Origin: Desulfobacterales bacterium
Lineage (GTDB): Bacteria; Desulfobacterota; Desulfobacteria; Desulfobacterales; SpSt-501
Direction of reading: 5' to 3'
Length of the DNA stretch: 63,676 nt
NCBI GenBank assembly: GCA_030834695.1
Contig: JAUQXK010000119.1
Location: 1 to 63,676 of the forward strand
The position numbers and the translations under genes were made by a program. The notes below the pieces were generated by a model. The model was not told where the DNA came from. It ran no database searches and saw nothing but the letters and a program-made list of their open reading frames with translations. Below, piece by piece: positions 52,817 to 63,525 of the stretch (positions are counted from its first letter, which is position 1; each line of letters starts with the position of its first letter).

Positions 52817-54133
52817 CTAATACCGGCCGCGCACGCGCCCGGCGCCGCCTTTTAGAAACCCTTCATAGTGACGCGTCAGCATGTGGCTTTCGATCTGTGA
52901 AATGGTATCAATGGCCACCCCCACTACAATCAGGAGTGCGGTTCCACCGAAGTAAAAAGGAACGTTGAACTGAGCAATCAGAATCGATGGCAGCACGCAC
53001 ACCAACGACACATAGGCAGCGCCCCCGAGCGTGATACGGGAGAGCACCTTGTCGATATACTCCGAGGTGCGTTTGCCCGGCCGAATGCCCGGGATGAACC
53101 CTCCGGCCTTCTTCATGTTGTCGGCCACATCGACGGGATTGAACGTTACCGCCGTATAAAAATAGCAGAAGAAAAAGATGAACCCGACGTACAGCAACTC
53201 ATAGATGGCTTGCCCGGGTCGCATGGCATCGGCAATGCTCTGCATCCAGGGAACCTTAATGAAGCTCGCAATGGTTGCCGGGAACATAATGATCGAAGAC
53301 GCGAATATCGGCGGGATGACGCCGGAACTGTTTATTTTCAGCGGCAGATGAGTGCTCTGACCACCGTACATCCGGCGGCCGACCACGCGTTTGGCATACT
53401 GGACCGGAATGCGCCGCTGCCCTTGTTCCACAAAAATGATGACCCCCACCACCACAATCATCAACGCAGCGATGGTGATCACCAGGAACAGCCCGATCTC
53501 GCCCGTCGCCAGCAGTTGGAAGGTCTGCCCGACCGCCACCGGCATCCGGCAGACGATGCCGGAAAAAATAATCAGTGAAATCCCGTTGCCAATTCCGCGC
53601 TCGGTGATCTGCTCGCCCAACCACATGATGAAGGCCGTGCCGGCGGTGAGCGTGATCACCGTCATCAAACGGAAACTCCAGCCCGGGTGCAAAACGACCG
53701 CCGCGCCGCCGGGGGCGGTCATGGTCTCCAACCCCACCGCGATGCCGAAGCCCTGGATGATGCTCAGGACGACCGTTCCGTAGCGGGTGTATTGGGTAAT
53801 CTTCTTGCGTCCCTGCTCACCCTCTTTTTTCAGCTGCTCCAAATGCGGGACCACCACCGTCAGCAGCTGCAAGATGATCGAGGAACTGATGTAGGGCATG
53901 ATGCCCAGAGCAAACACCGACAGCCGTTCCAATGCGCCGCCCGAGAACATGTCCACCAGTCCGAGCAAAGTTCCCTTGGCGGTGGCGAAAATAGCCGCCA
54001 ATGCACCGCTATCCACCCCGGGAACCGGGATCTGCACCCCCACCCGGTAGACGATCAACAGCCCTAGTGTAAACAGAATGCGCTGCTTCAGTTCGGGGAT
54101 CTTGAACAGATTGGCAAAACCGCTGCCGATCAT
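52817..54133 (-). CDS. secY: Preprotein translocase subunit SecY
   Basis: This 438-residue protein-conducting channel has about ten membrane segments. Characteristic parts are the N-terminal [41 protein letters not shown], the plug-side [32 protein letters not shown], and the cytoplasmic loop [27 protein letters not shown]. Its ATG overlaps the rplO stop by 4 nt. Confidence 0.98.
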   Translation of the reverse strand: MIGSGFANLFKIPELKQRILFTLGLLIVYRVGVQIPVPGVDSGALAAIFATAKGTLLGLVDMFSGGALERLSVFALGIMPYISSSIILQLLTVVVPHLEQLKKEGEQGRKKITQYTRYGTVVLSIIQGFGIAVGLETMTAPGGAAVVLHPGWSFRLMTVITLTAGTAFIMWLGEQITERGIGNGISLIIFSGIVCRMPVAVGQTFQLLATGEIGLFLVITIAALMIVVVGVIIFVEQGQRRIPVQYAKRVVGRRMYGGQSTHLPLKINSSGVIPPIFASSIIMFPATIASFIKVPWMQSIADAMRPGQAIYELLYVGFIFFFCYFYTAVTFNPVDVADNMKKAGGFIPGIRPGKRTSEYIDKVLSRITLGGAAYVSLVCVLPSILIAQFNVPFYFGGTALLIVVGVAIDTISQIESHMLTRHYEGFLKGGAGRVRGRY

Positions 54134-54573
54134 GAAACGACCTCGACCTTTCCGCCGGCGGCCTCAATTTTCTCCTTGGCCGCTCCGCTGACCAGTTCCA
54201 GCTGGATGTTCAGTGGATGTTTGATCTCGCCGTTTCCTAGCAGTTTGACGCCGTCCCAGCTGCCCTTAAGTATTCCGGCTTTGATTAAAGCAGCCCGGTC
54301 CACCACGCTGCCGCTCTCGAAACGGTGGAGGTCGCGGATATTGACAATGGCGATCCGTTTACGAAAGATGTTTGCAAATCCGCGCTTGGGCAATCGCCGC
54401 TGCAACGGCATCTGCCCGCCTTCGAATCCCGGGGGAGTCTGCCCCCCGGAGCGTTGCTTGTGACCCTTGTTGCCCCGGCCGGCGGTTTTGCCCCAACCGG
54501 AAGCCACTCCGCGGCCGACGCGCTTCGGTCCTTTGCGAGAGTGGGTCGCCGGTTTTAGCTCATGTAGCTTCAT
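54130..54573 (-). CDS. rplO: 50S ribosomal protein L15
   Basis: This 147-residue protein opens [22 protein letters not shown], and the glycine-rich [19 protein letters not shown] is the unmistakable L15 N-terminal arm. It overlaps rpmD upstream and secY downstream by 4 nt each, so the three are translationally coupled. Confidence 0.98.
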   Translation of the reverse strand: MKLHELKPATHSRKGPKRVGRGVASGWGKTAGRGNKGHKQRSGGQTPPGFEGGQMPLQRRLPKRGFANIFRKRIAIVNIRDLHRFESGSVVDRAALIKAGILKGSWDGVKLLGNGEIKHPLNIQLELVSGAAKEKIEAAGGKVEVVS

Positions 54574-54758
54574 GCCACTTTCTCCTCAGCTTTCACCAAA
54601 TGGCACACGTGGCTCACCATCCCCCGGATCGAAGGTGTGTCCGCCAGCTCTACGGTTTTATTGAGCCGGGTCAGCCCCATGCCCCTCAAGATCTGCCGCT
54701 GCTTTTCCGGCTTGCCGATCATGCTTTTGATGAGAGTAATTTTCAAAATTCCAGCCAT
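54570..54758 (-). CDS. rpmD: 50S ribosomal protein L30
   Basis: This 62-residue L30 contains IKSMIGKPEKQRQILRGMGLTRLNKTVELADTPSIRGM, the family core including the GL-x-R-LN motif. It lies between rpsE and rplO. Confidence 0.97.
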   Translation of the reverse strand: MAGILKITLIKSMIGKPEKQRQILRGMGLTRLNKTVELADTPSIRGMVSHVCHLVKAEEKVA

Positions 54759-54804
54759 GACTTGCGTCCCTCCACGCCGACCATCCGCCCTTCAATCGTC
54801 CGAC

Positions 54805-55299
54805 TCAGGTCAGCTGTTCGGCCCCGATGCCGCGCCGTCCGGCCACTTGTTCGCGGCTTTCCAACTGCTGCAGCCCCTGAACAGTGGCTCGCACCAAATT
54901 GTGCGGGTTATGAGATCCGATGCATTTGGTGAGAATATTCTGGATACCGACCGCTTCCAACACCGCGCGCACGGCGCCTCCGGCGATCAACCCGGTTCCC
55001 TGGGTGGCCGGCCGCAGCATCACTTTGCCGGCGCCGAATTTTCCCAACACTTCAAACGGAATCGTTCCCTTGATCAGGGGCACCGTCACCATGTTCTTCT
55101 TGGCCTTCTCCACTCCTTTGCGAATCGCCTCCGGAACTTCGTTGGCTTTTCCAAGGCCGTAGCCCACCGATCCCCTGCCGTCGCCGACCACTACGATCGC
55201 GCTGAATCCGAAGCGCCGACCGCCCTTCACCACCTTGGCGACACGGTTGATGTGGACCACTTTGTCGATGAACTGATCTTCGTTATCCTGCTTATACAA
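54805..55299 (-). CDS. rpsE: 30S ribosomal protein S5 (TTG start favoured)
   Basis: This is 164 residues from the TTG at 55297-55299. Blocks are [39 protein letters not shown] and [40 protein letters not shown] lies 8 nt before the TTG, and the first residues then match the family start. A GTG ten codons upstream is open but has no comparable site. S5 acts in decoding accuracy. Confidence 0.95.
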   Translation of the reverse strand: MYKQDNEDQFIDKVVHINRVAKVVKGGRRFGFSAIVVVGDGRGSVGYGLGKANEVPEAIRKGVEKAKKNMVTVPLIKGTIPFEVLGKFGAGKVMLRPATQGTGLIAGGAVRAVLEAVGIQNILTKCIGSHNPHNLVRATVQGLQQLESREQVAGRRGIGAEQLT

Positions 55300-55347
55300 G
55301 GGCCTGCCTCCTTCACCTCGATGCGTCACCCAGAAAAATACGGTCCG

Positions 55348-55713
55348 TTAAAACTGCAACCCCGCCTCGCGCGCGCCGGCCGAAACTGCCTTCACCCGGC
55401 CGTGATATAGGAAGCCGTTGCGGTCGAACACTACCTTGGCGATGCCCTTAACTTTGGCGCGTTCGGCAACTAGTTTTCCGACCATCACGGCTTGGTCGAC
55501 CTTTTTCTTGCCGGCTCCCGCTTCCGCCAGAGACTTCTCTTGGCTGCTGGCCGCTACCAGCGTACTACCGCAGGTGTCGTCGATAATTTGGGCATAGATA
55601 TGCCGTGCACTGCGGAAAACGGACAGCCTCGGGCGATCGTGCGTCCCCATAACTTTTTTGCGAATCCGGCTCTTGCGCCGCACCCGTGCATTCGCTTTAA
55701 CTTTTATGCCCAT
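55348..55713 (-). CDS. rplR: 50S ribosomal protein L18
   Basis: This 121-residue 5S rRNA-binding protein has [37 protein letters not shown] and ends [29 protein letters not shown], the standard L18 termini. It lies between rplF and rpsE. Confidence 0.98.
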   Translation of the reverse strand: MGIKVKANARVRRKSRIRKKVMGTHDRPRLSVFRSARHIYAQIIDDTCGSTLVAASSQEKSLAEAGAGKKKVDQAVMVGKLVAERAKVKGIAKVVFDRNGFLYHGRVKAVSAGAREAGLQF

Positions 55714-55745
55714 GGTCTTTCAGACCCCCCCGTCGGAGTTGGCGT

Positions 55746-56285
55746 TTACTTGGTTCCGGTCTTGCCGGCCTTTTTCTGGATGCGCTCTTCCGCGTATTTG
55801 ATCCCCTTGCCCTTGTAAGGCTCCGGGGGTCTCAACCGTCGGATAGACGCCGCAACCCGCCCCAGTTCTTCCTTGTCGATCCCGGCCAGCTTGATGATCG
55901 TGTTTTTCTCGATGGTGGCGGTGACCCCCGCCGGCAGTTCAAATTCTTTCGGGGTGGAGAATCCCAGTTGAAACACGAGGGTCTTGCCCTTCACCTCCGC
56001 CCGATAGCCGATCCCGTTGATTTCCAACACCCGCTCGAAACCCTGGGAGACGCCGATCAGCATATTGGCGACAAGACTGCGCGTCAGTCCCTGCAACGCC
56101 CGGCTGGTCTTTGTCTCCATCGCCAGCCGGACATGGACGACCCCGTCGCCGATGGTCAGATCCACTGCCGGATGGATCTCCCGGCTCAGTTTGCCTTTAT
56201 GGCCTTCGATGGTCAGCGCTCGATCCTGATAGGATATTCGGGTGTTGGCCGGAACTGGAATTGGTTTTTTGCCCACTCGTGACAT
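55746..56285 (-). CDS. rplF: 50S ribosomal protein L6
   Basis: This is 179 residues from MSRVGKKPIPVPANTRISY; the longer open frame upstream has no family match. The C-terminal signature is RRLRPPEPYKGKGIKYAEE. GGGAGCAGGG lies just before the ATG at 56285. It sits between rpsH and rplR. Confidence 0.97.
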   Translation of the reverse strand: MSRVGKKPIPVPANTRISYQDRALTIEGHKGKLSREIHPAVDLTIGDGVVHVRLAMETKTSRALQGLTRSLVANMLIGVSQGFERVLEINGIGYRAEVKGKTLVFQLGFSTPKEFELPAGVTATIEKNTIIKLAGIDKEELGRVAASIRRLRPPEPYKGKGIKYAEERIQKKAGKTGTK

Positions 56286-56329
56286 AATACCCTGCTCCCT
56301 TGCTCGATCAAATGCACCCCGGCCGCTCA

Positions 56330-56728
56330 TCAGCTGACGGTGCACAAAATCTCTCCACCGACGTTTTCCTTGCGCGCCTGCTTGTCCGTCATCACGCCCC
56401 GGGAGGTTGACAGAATCGATATCCCCATGCCATTCAAAACCGGTTTGAGGTCTTTGCTCTTGACGTAAAAACGCCGGCCCGGTTTGCTGACCCGCTTCAG
56501 GTGATGAATCGTCTGAGTCTGCCCCTGGCCGTACTTCAGGTAGACTCGCAGGATTCCCTGCTTGCCGTCTTTGAGAAACTTATAGTTTTTGATAAACCCT
56601 TCGTCTTTCAACAGCCGAGCCAACTCGACTTTGAGCTGGGAGCCGGGGATATCGACACTGCTGAACTTGGCCTTGGCCGCGTTTCGGATTCGCGTCAGCA
56701 TGTCGGCGACGGGATCATTGATTGCCAT
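56330..56728 (-). CDS. rpsH: 30S ribosomal protein S8
   Basis: This is 132 residues from [17 protein letters not shown], with AGAGGAGA upstream of the ATG at 56728. The C-terminal block [32 protein letters not shown] is the family signature. S8 is a primary 16S rRNA binder and, in enterics, the spc-operon autoregulator. Confidence 0.97.
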   Translation of the reverse strand: MAINDPVADMLTRIRNAAKAKFSSVDIPGSQLKVELARLLKDEGFIKNYKFLKDGKQGILRVYLKYGQGQTQTIHHLKRVSKPGRRFYVKSKDLKPVLNGMGISILSTSRGVMTDKQARKENVGGEILCTVS

Positions 56729-56818
56729 AACATTCTCCTCTGTGCACACGGGCGTCCCGGCGATCGCCGGCAACGCACGAATCGGGGCCATCGCCGGTGG
56801 GACACCGGCACCTGGCCT

Positions 56819-57004
56819 TTACCAGCTAGACTTGATGACTCCCGGCAGCTTGCCCAGGGAGGCCATGCTCCGGAAGCAGATCCGACAGACGCCGAATTTC
56901 CGTAAAAAGGCCCGCGGCCGGCCGCAGATCGGGCACCGGTTGTACGTCCGGACCTTGAACTTCGGGGTCCGCATTGCTTTCAGCCTGAGCGACTTCTTTG
57001 CCAA
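56819..57004 (-). CDS. rpsN: 30S ribosomal protein S14, zinc-binding short form
   Basis: This 61-residue type Z S14 has [23 protein letters not shown], two CxxC pairs binding zinc. The short length and cysteines separate it from the about 100-residue zinc-free form. It lies between rplE and rpsH. Confidence 0.97.
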   Translation of the reverse strand: MAKKSLRLKAMRTPKFKVRTYNRCPICGRPRAFLRKFGVCRICFRSMASLGKLPGVIKSSW

Positions 57005-57059
57005 ATCATCCTCCTTGGAATCCAGCTTCTATACGCTTTGCGCGAAACCGCCGGTCCAC

Positions 57060-57599
57060 TTAGTTGCGGAAAGGCATGCCGAGCAGCCGAAGCAACTCTC
57101 GGCCTTCCTCGTCGGTCCGTGCGCTGGTCACGATGCTGATGTTCAATCCCTTGATCTGGTCGATTTTGTCATAGTCGATTTCGGGAAAAATAATGTGTTC
57201 CTTGATCCCGAGCGCGTAATTGCCCCGACCGTCAAACGCCTTGTTGGAGATGCCGCGAAAGTCACGCACGCGCGGTAGCGCCACATTCACCAGCTTCTGC
57301 AAGAAATCGTACATGCGACCGTGGCGCAGCGTCACCATGCAGCCAATGGGCATCCCTTCGCGCAGTTTGAACGCGGCGATGGATTTTTTGGCTTTGGTCA
57401 CCACCGGCTGCTGCCCGGCGATGGCCTTGAGTTCCGCAGTCGCAGTTTCCAGCACCTTGATGTTTTGGATGGCTTCCCCGAGCCCCATGTTCAATACAAT
57501 TTTCTTCAGCTTCGGAACCTGCATCACATTCTTGTACTGAAAGGTTTCGATCAGTTTGGGGACGACTTCTTTTCCGTAACGCTTCTTCAATTCAGACAT
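57060..57599 (-). CDS. rplE: 50S ribosomal protein L5
   Basis: This is 179 residues from [20 protein letters not shown] at 57599; the longer frame overlaps rplX and is not needed. Blocks are [47 protein letters not shown] and the end [21 protein letters not shown]. It contacts 5S rRNA and the P-site tRNA. Confidence 0.98.
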   Translation of the reverse strand: MSELKKRYGKEVVPKLIETFQYKNVMQVPKLKKIVLNMGLGEAIQNIKVLETATAELKAIAGQQPVVTKAKKSIAAFKLREGMPIGCMVTLRHGRMYDFLQKLVNVALPRVRDFRGISNKAFDGRGNYALGIKEHIIFPEIDYDKIDQIKGLNISIVTSARTDEEGRELLRLLGMPFRN

Positions 57600-57621
57600 G
57601 CGACTCCTCCGCCGGCCGGCA

Positions 57622-57951
57622 TCAAGACTCGATGGCCTCACCGCATTTGGCACACGTGCGGATTTTTTTCCCATCCTCCAGGGCTTTGTGCGTCACCCGC
57701 GTGGCGGCCATACACTTGTTGCACATCAGCATCACATTGGACCAGGGGATCGGCGCTTCCGTTTCCATGATACCGCCCTGTCGATTCTTGGCATTCGGCC
57801 GAGTATGACGCTTGATGATGTTCACCTTCTCGACCAAGATACGGTCTTTCTTGCGGAGCACTTTGAGCACCTTGCCGATTTTGCCCCGGTCCTTGCCTGT
57901 GATCACCTTGACCTTGTCGTCTTTTTTTATCGCTACTTTATCGAACTTCAT
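57622..57951 (-). CDS. rplX: 50S ribosomal protein L24
   Basis: This 109-residue assembly-initiator protein has the KOW motif [22 protein letters not shown] and the family block [11 protein letters not shown]. The C-terminal part has CNKC and CAKC, a likely zinc ribbon seen in many bacterial L24s. It lies between rplN and rplE. Confidence 0.97.
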   Translation of the reverse strand: MKFDKVAIKKDDKVKVITGKDRGKIGKVLKVLRKKDRILVEKVNIIKRHTRPNAKNRQGGIMETEAPIPWSNVMLMCNKCMAATRVTHKALEDGKKIRTCAKCGEAIES

Positions 57952-57993
57952 ACGCCGTTTCTCCCGCCGGGCTGCCGCGTCAATACCGCTCTG

Positions 57994-58362
57994 CTAAAGC
58001 ACTTCAGGCGCCAGGGATATGATTTTCATGAACCGCTTGGCACGCAGCTCACGCGCCACGGGCCCAAAGATACGGGTCCCGATGGGTTCCTTGGCCTGGT
58101 TGATCAGGACCGCTGAGTTCTCGTCGAATCGAATATAAGAACCGTCCGGCCGCCGCACTTCCTTTTTGGTCCGGACCACGACGGCCTTAAGCACATCCCC
58201 TTTTTTGACTTTAGCGTTGGGCATGGCTTCTTTGACCGAAACGACAATGATGTCGCCGACTGTGGCGTAACGCCGGCGGGACCCGCCCAACACCTTGATG
58301 CAGTAGAGCACCTTGGCTCCGGAATTGTCGGCCGCCTTTAATCGTGTTTCAACCTGAATCAT
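57994..58362 (-). CDS. rplN: 50S ribosomal protein L14
   Basis: This 122-residue protein opens [27 protein letters not shown] and contains [37 protein letters not shown], the L14 signature. It lies between rpsQ and rplX. Confidence 0.98.
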   Translation of the reverse strand: MIQVETRLKAADNSGAKVLYCIKVLGGSRRRYATVGDIIVVSVKEAMPNAKVKKGDVLKAVVVRTKKEVRRPDGSYIRFDENSAVLINQAKEPIGTRIFGPVARELRAKRFMKIISLAPEVL

Positions 58363-58382
58363 GGGTCACGTCCTTTTGCGCG

Positions 58383-58640
58383 TTAGGCCGCTTTTTCGAC
58401 AATTTTGCTGACCCGCCAGCGTTTGGTACGGCTGAGGGGGCGGGATTCGGTGATTTGCACCGTGTCCCCGATTTGGCAGCTGTTGGTCTCGTCGTGAGCG
58501 GAGAACTTGGTCTGGCGCTTGACATACTTCTGGTACATGCGATGTTTGACCAGGCGCTCGACCGCAACGACCACCGTCTTGTTCATCCGGTTGCTGACCA
58601 CGACGCCGACGACCTGTCGTTTCATTCCTCGTTCTTTCAT
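58383..58640 (-). CDS. rpsQ: 30S ribosomal protein S17
   Basis: This 85-residue OB-fold protein has [34 protein letters not shown] and [20 protein letters not shown]. The start could be the first ATG (58640) or the ATG five codons on (58625), which sits directly after GAGGA. Both leave the family core intact. Confidence 0.97.
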   Translation of the reverse strand: MKERGMKRQVVGVVVSNRMNKTVVVAVERLVKHRMYQKYVKRQTKFSAHDETNSCQIGDTVQITESRPLSRTKRWRVSKIVEKAA

Positions 58641-58648
58641 GGATGCAC

Positions 58649-58858
58649 TTATGCTTTCACGGGTTGCAGGTTGTTGGAAACTTCACGAATCACGGTCAAC
58701 AGACGGGCAATGTCCTGTTTGGTCTGTCGGATTCTGGCCCGGTTCTCAAGTTGTCCGATCTCATGCTGAAACCGCAGGTTAAACAGCTCTTGCTTGAGAT
58801 CGTTCACTTTGCGCTGCATTTCATCAGCCGTCATTTCGCGGATCTCGCTGCCCTTCAT
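58649..58858 (-). CDS. rpmC: 50S ribosomal protein L29
   Basis: This 69-residue coiled-coil protein has [39 protein letters not shown] and the [14 protein letters not shown] block typical of L29 near the peptide exit. Its ATG overlaps the rplP stop by 4 nt. Confidence 0.97.
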   Translation of the reverse strand: MKGSEIREMTADEMQRKVNDLKQELFNLRFQHEIGQLENRARIRQTKQDIARLLTVIREVSNNLQPVKA

Positions 58859-59271
58859 AGCAACTCGCTCCTCTCCACGAATTTGGTCTGGATCGAAAGC
58901 TTATGCGCCGCCAGCCGAAAAGCCTCCGCGGCCATCTGCCGGGAAACTCCCTGCATCTCGTAAAGGATGCGGCCGGGGCGAACCACCGCCACCCATCCCT
59001 CGGGGGCACCTTTGCCTTTGCCCATGCGGGTTTCCGCCGGCTTCTTCGTAAATGGTTTATCGGGGAACACCCGAATCCAGATGCGGCCGCCGCGTTTCAC
59101 ATGCCGTGTCATGGCGATACGAGCGGCCTCGATTTCTTTCGCACTCACCCATCCGGCGGAGACGGCCTGCAATCCGAATTCACCGAAGTTGAGCGCACTG
59201 CCCCGCCGGGCCGCTCCCCGCATGCGACCCTTCATCTGCTTGCGAAATTTAACTTTCTTGGGACTCAGCAT
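58855..59271 (-). CDS. rplP: 50S ribosomal protein L16
   Basis: This 138-residue protein opens [24 protein letters not shown], with [33 protein letters not shown]; the PxTxxPxExRMGxGKG stretch is the L16 signature. It organises the tRNA elbow region of the 50S subunit. Confidence 0.98.
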   Translation of the reverse strand: MLSPKKVKFRKQMKGRMRGAARRGSALNFGEFGLQAVSAGWVSAKEIEAARIAMTRHVKRGGRIWIRVFPDKPFTKKPAETRMGKGKGAPEGWVAVVRPGRILYEMQGVSRQMAAEAFRLAAHKLSIQTKFVERSELL

Positions 59272-59289
59272 TTTCCGTTCTCCTGTGCG

Positions 59290-59949
59290 TTACCCCTGTT
59301 CGGCGACCGGCTGGTCTTTGCGCAGGACCTCTCCTTTAAAGATGGTGACCTTTACCCCCACCACCCCGTAAGTGGTCCGTGCTTCGGCCACGCCGTAATC
59401 GATGTCCGCCCGCAACGTATGCAGGGGAACGCGCCCTTCCCGGTACCATTCGGTTCGGGCGATTTCTGCGCCCCCCAGTCGGCCCGCGCAGATCACCTTG
59501 ATGCCGAGCGCGCCGAAACGCAGCGCCGACTGCACCGCACGCTTCATCGCACGCCGGAAGGCAACCCGCCGCTCGAGCTGAGTGGCCACATTCTCCGCCA
59601 CCAATTGCGCATCAATTTCAGGTTTGCGAATCTCCTGAATATCGATCAGTACCTCGTGGACGGTCAGTTTCTCGATTTCCTTCTTGAGCTGGGCAATCTC
59701 CGCACCCTTCTTGCCGATGACAATGCCCGGTCGGGCGGTATAGATGCGCAACCGAATGCGCTTCGCCGATCGCTCGATTTCGATCCGGGAGACGCCGGCG
59801 TGATACAGCTTCTGCTTGACAAACTTGCGAAGCTTGTGGTCCTCAAAGATGTACTGAGCGTAATTTTTACCGCCGAACCACCGGGACTCCCAGGTCTTGA
59901 TAATGCCTAATCTTAAACCGATCGGGTTGACTTTCTGGCCCAAGCTCAA
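59290..59949 (-). CDS. rpsC: 30S ribosomal protein S3
   Basis: This 219-residue protein has an N-terminal [25 protein letters not shown] and the KH domain with [13 protein letters not shown] (the GxxG loop). The C-terminal block is [31 protein letters not shown]. It lies at the mRNA entry site. It sits between rplV and rplP. Confidence 0.98.
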   Translation of the reverse strand: MSLGQKVNPIGLRLGIIKTWESRWFGGKNYAQYIFEDHKLRKFVKQKLYHAGVSRIEIERSAKRIRLRIYTARPGIVIGKKGAEIAQLKKEIEKLTVHEVLIDIQEIRKPEIDAQLVAENVATQLERRVAFRRAMKRAVQSALRFGALGIKVICAGRLGGAEIARTEWYREGRVPLHTLRADIDYGVAEARTTYGVVGVKVTIFKGEVLRKDQPVAEQG

Positions 59950-59959
59950 ACCTCCTTTG

Positions 59960-60301
59960 CTAAACCGAAGACGTTTCCGACAACACCACCGTAATGTGGC
60001 AAGTCGGCTTCAGGATTCGGGTGCCTCTTCCGCGTGCCTTGGTGCCCCAACGTTTCAGCACCGGGCCGTCGTCGGCCGTGATAGTTCTTATAACCAACCG
60101 GTCGACGTCGATGTTGGGTTTCTGGTCCGCGTTGGCGACGGCCGAACGGATCAATTTCTCCAACATCTTAGCCGCCTTCTGGGGCATGAACTTCAGAATG
60201 TTCAGAGCGTCTCCCACCGGCCGGCCTTTGACGGCGGCCGACACCTTTACTATCTTTAGGGAAGATACGCGTGCATATCGCGATACCGCTTTAGACTCCA
60301 T
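59960..60301 (-). CDS. rplV: 50S ribosomal protein L22
   Basis: This 113-residue protein has [40 protein letters not shown] and the tunnel-loop end [24 protein letters not shown], where macrolide-related changes occur in other species. It lies between rpsS and rpsC. Confidence 0.97.
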   Translation of the reverse strand: MESKAVSRYARVSSLKIVKVSAAVKGRPVGDALNILKFMPQKAAKMLEKLIRSAVANADQKPNIDVDRLVIRTITADDGPVLKRWGTKARGRGTRILKPTCHITVVLSETSSV

Positions 60302-60345
60302 CTCTGTTGTCCCTCTTCCTTCCGAACACCGGCTTCACGACGATT

Positions 60346-60624
60346 TCAGGCGGCTTTCGACTTCTTGTCGCCCGAATGCCCGTGGAACGTCCGCGTCGGC
60401 GAGAACTCCCCCAGTTTGTGCCCAACCATATTTTCGGAAATGAACACCGGAATGAACTTGCGGCCGTTGTGAACCGCCAGGGTTAAGCCGACCATCTCGG
60501 GCACAATGGTGGACCGCCGCGACCAGGTCTTGATGACTCGGTTGCTGCGTGAATCCTGTGCCACCTGTACTTTTTTTAACAATTGGCCCTCAATGTATGG
60601 ACCTTTTTTCAGCGACCTCGACAT
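60346..60624 (-). CDS. rpsS: 30S ribosomal protein S19
   Basis: This is 92 residues from [19 protein letters not shown] at 60624; nine upstream in-frame residues are not family-like. Conserved blocks are [42 protein letters not shown] and PTRTFHGH. It lies between rplB and rplV. Confidence 0.97.
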   Translation of the reverse strand: MSRSLKKGPYIEGQLLKKVQVAQDSRSNRVIKTWSRRSTIVPEMVGLTLAVHNGRKFIPVFISENMVGHKLGEFSPTRTFHGHSGDKKSKAA

Positions 60625-60702
60625 AGTGTCTCCCGAAATTCTTGATTCCAATCCATCCGCTCCGCACGACCGCCCGACGACCGTGCCGCGCCGATGGCGA
60701 AC

Positions 60703-61524
60703 TTATCGCCGCCGCTTGACGATCAAGCGATCACTGGGTTTTTTCTTGCGGGTTTTGTGCCCTTTCGTCGGGATGCCCCAGGGGCTGCACGGATGCCGTC
60801 CACCGGACGATTTGCCTTCACCGCCGCCCATCGGATGATCGATCGGGTTCATCGCCACACCCCGCGTATGCGGCCGCAGTCCGTGCCAACGCTTGCGACC
60901 GGCCTTGCCGTATGAAACATTTTCGTGCTGCACATTGCCGACTTGCCCCACGGTCGCTCGGCAGTCCAACAGCACCTTGCGGACCTCGCCAGATGGCAGT
61001 TTCAGCAGCGCATAGTTGCCTTCTTTGGCCATGAGCTGCGCGTATCCGCCGGCGCTGCGCACGATCTGGCCGCCCTTGCCGAGTCTCAACTCAATGTTGT
61101 GGACCTGGGTGCCCAGCGGCATGTTGCGCAGCGGCAGGCTGTTGCCAGGCTTGATATCCGCTTTCGGACCGGCTTCAACGACATCGTTCACGCGAAGATC
61201 CACCGGTGCCAGAATGTATCGTTTGTCTCCGTCCGCATAATGCAGCAGTGCAATCCGGGCCGAACGGTTCGGATCGTATTCGATGGCGGCGACGCGGGCC
61301 GGCACCCCGATTTTATCGCGCTTGAAGTCGATCACCCGGTAGTGACGCTTGTGGCCGCCGCCGCGCTGCCAGGCCGTTACCCGCCCGTAGCAGTTGCGCC
61401 CGCCGCTTCGTCGAACCGGCTGCAAAAGACTTTTCTCCGGAGTCGTCTTGGTAATCTCCCCAAAATCGGCATACGTCTGGAAACGTCTGCCGGGAGAGGT
61501 CGGTTTGACTTTTTTGATGCCCAT
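60703..61524 (-). CDS. rplB: 50S ribosomal protein L2
   Basis: This 273-residue protein is required for subunit joining and the peptidyl-transferase centre. Blocks are [33 protein letters not shown] and the catalytic-region [32 protein letters not shown], including the conserved His of the GVAMNPxDHPxGGGEG loop. Confidence 0.98.
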   Translation of the reverse strand: MGIKKVKPTSPGRRFQTYADFGEITKTTPEKSLLQPVRRSGGRNCYGRVTAWQRGGGHKRHYRVIDFKRDKIGVPARVAAIEYDPNRSARIALLHYADGDKRYILAPVDLRVNDVVEAGPKADIKPGNSLPLRNMPLGTQVHNIELRLGKGGQIVRSAGGYAQLMAKEGNYALLKLPSGEVRKVLLDCRATVGQVGNVQHENVSYGKAGRKRWHGLRPHTRGVAMNPIDHPMGGGEGKSSGGRHPCSPWGIPTKGHKTRKKKPSDRLIVKRRR

Positions 61525-61542
61525 CGCCTGCTCCTTAACCTC

Positions 61543-61830
61543 TTATGCGCCCTCGAAGAATTCGATGCGTTCGCCCGGCATCAGCCGTACGATGGCCTTT
61601 TTCCAATCGCGGCGTTTGCCCTGAATCCGCCCGCGCTGGGTGCTTTTTCCGCTCATCTGCATCGTTCGAACGGAAGCCACCCGCACCTTGAACCCCTTTT
61701 CGACGGCCCGCTTAATCTCGATGCGGTTGGCATGCCGGCCCACCTCGAAGGAGACCTGATTGTAAAGCTCCTTTTGGAGGTTGGTCTTCTCCGTGACCAG
61801 GGGGCGGATGATGATATCGTAGTAATTCAT
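61543..61830 (-). CDS. rplW: 50S ribosomal protein L23
   Basis: This 95-residue protein of the peptide exit site docks trigger factor and SRP. It has [51 protein letters not shown]. Its ATG overlaps the rplD stop by 4 nt. Confidence 0.97.
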   Translation of the reverse strand: MNYYDIIIRPLVTEKTNLQKELYNQVSFEVGRHANRIEIKRAVEKGFKVRVASVRTMQMSGKSTQRGRIQGKRRDWKKAIVRLMPGERIEFFEGA

Positions 61831-62450
61831 GGAATCAGCCTCTCCTCGATGGTCTTGATCGCCGGCTGCAGCAGCACAAGCGTATCGTACTTGAGCACGT
61901 CGTAAACGTTCAACCCTTCGCTGCGCAGAACCTTAACGTCCGGAACATTGCGAGAGGAACGTTCCAACGTTTCATGTTTAGCCTCGGTGACGATCAGCGC
62001 GCTCTTGAGATTGAGCGCCTTGATGGCCGTCACAAAGGTCTTGGTCTTAATCGGGTCGATATCGAATCGATCCACCACCATCAGCGCACGGTCCTGCAGC
62101 TTGCTGCTCAAGGCCATCTTCAGCGCCAGCTGGCGAACTTTTTTCGGCAGCTGACGGGTGTACAAGCGACCATCCGGGCCGAAAATAACACCGCCGCCTC
62201 TGAGCAACGGAGACTTGATGTCGCCTCGCCGCGCACGGCCGGTTCCCTTCTGCTTATAAAGCTTGCGGGTGCTGCCGGCCACATCGCCGCGATGCTTGAC
62301 TTTGGGGTTCGCCGATCGTCGATTGGCAAGCTGCATGGTCACCACCGTGTGCAGAACATGCGGCTTAACCGGAACGTTGAAGACCGCATCCGGCAGATCC
62401 ACCTGCGCAACCGGCTTCCCTTCTATATTGTGAACCTCTACGACGGCCAT
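61827..62450 (-). CDS. rplD: 50S ribosomal protein L4
   Basis: This is 207 residues from [20 protein letters not shown] at 62450, preceded by GAAGGTGA. The tunnel loop [31 protein letters not shown] is diagnostic. In enterics L4 autoregulates the S10 operon; I see no evidence about that here. Confidence 0.97.
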   Translation of the reverse strand: MAVVEVHNIEGKPVAQVDLPDAVFNVPVKPHVLHTVVTMQLANRRSANPKVKHRGDVAGSTRKLYKQKGTGRARRGDIKSPLLRGGGVIFGPDGRLYTRQLPKKVRQLALKMALSSKLQDRALMVVDRFDIDPIKTKTFVTAIKALNLKSALIVTEAKHETLERSSRNVPDVKVLRSEGLNVYDVLKYDTLVLLQPAIKTIEERLIP

Positions 62451-62478
62451 AATATCACCTTCACGCAGCGCCAACTCG

Positions 62479-63117
62479 CTATTTTTTCTTGAGGATTTTT
62501 GGTTTTTTGATGGCTACCAGGCCCGTGGCCGGGCCCGGTACGGCACCCCTCACCAACAGGATGTGATCTTCTGGCCGGATATCGACGATTTCGATGCCCT
62601 GCATCGTCTGATGCTCGACCCCGTAATGCCCTGGCATCCCCTTTCCTTTGAAAACCCGCGACGGCCAGGCACTGGAACCGATTGAACCGGGGATGCGGTG
62701 GCATTTGCTGCCATGGGTGGTTCGTCCGCCGCTGAAGCCTTCCTTTTTTATAACACCGGCAAAACCACGACCCTTGGTGGTCCCGCTGACATTCACCCGC
62801 TCGCCCACCGCAAAAATGTCCAGGGTGATCTGCTGACCGACGCTGTAGTCCTCCGGACGATCGACCGGAAACTCCTGCACATAGCGAAAGCAGCTCTCGC
62901 CGCTTTTCCGAAAATGGCCCTGACGCGGCTTGGTGACATGCCGGGGTTTGACTTCGTCAAAGCCGAGCTGCAGCGCGTTGTAACCGTCCGTGGCCCGTGT
63001 TTTGATCTGGGTCACCACACAGGGCCCGGCCTGAATGACGGTCACCGGTATCACGCGCCCATCAGAGGCGAACAACCCGGTCATTCCCAGCTTTTTCCCC
63101 ATTAATCCTTTACACAT
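62479..63117 (-). CDS. rplC: 50S ribosomal protein L3
   Basis: This is 212 residues from MCKGLMGKKLGMTGLFASDG at 63117. A GTG three codons upstream, which is closer to an AAGGATGA site, is an alternative. The L3 signature SGTTKGRGFAGVIKKEGFSGGRTTHGSKCHRIPGSIG is intact, including the Gln-methylation region neighbours. It lies between rpsJ and rplD. Confidence 0.97.
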   Translation of the reverse strand: MCKGLMGKKLGMTGLFASDGRVIPVTVIQAGPCVVTQIKTRATDGYNALQLGFDEVKPRHVTKPRQGHFRKSGESCFRYVQEFPVDRPEDYSVGQQITLDIFAVGERVNVSGTTKGRGFAGVIKKEGFSGGRTTHGSKCHRIPGSIGSSAWPSRVFKGKGMPGHYGVEHQTMQGIEIVDIRPEDHILLVRGAVPGPATGLVAIKKPKILKKK

Positions 63118-63197
63118 AACAATCACTCATCCTTCCCGCGGACACCGGTAACAGCCGTGTGCCGGATGCAGCATCCGGTACATGTTCCGGGCGAGGT

Positions 63198-63503
63198 TTA
63201 GAGCTTGATCTCCACGTCCACTCCCGGCGACAGGTCCAGCTTCATCAGCGCGTCGACGGTCTGCTGCGTCGGGTCTATAATGTCCAACAGCCGCTTGTGG
63301 GTGCGCATCTCGAACTGCTCGCGCGATTTCTTGTCCACGTGCGGCGAGCGCAGCACCGTATATTTGTTGATCCGCGTCGGCAATGGGATCGGACCCACCA
63401 CCTTGGCTCCGGTCTTGGAGGCCGTATCGACGATGTCGGATGCGGACTGGTCGAGCAGTTTATGATCGTAAGCTTTTAGTCGGATCCGAATTTTCGTGTT
63501 CAT
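63198..63503 (-). CDS. rpsJ: 30S ribosomal protein S10
   Basis: This is 101 residues from [21 protein letters not shown] at 63503. The signature [41 protein letters not shown] is intact. S10 also pairs with NusB in antitermination. It starts 22 nt after the tuf stop, so the S10 operon is probably co-transcribed with tuf. Confidence 0.97.
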   Translation of the reverse strand: MNTKIRIRLKAYDHKLLDQSASDIVDTASKTGAKVVGPIPLPTRINKYTVLRSPHVDKKSREQFEMRTHKRLLDIIDPTQQTVDALMKLDLSPGVDVEIKL

Positions 63504-63525
63504 AATCATGAGAGTGTCATTCCTT

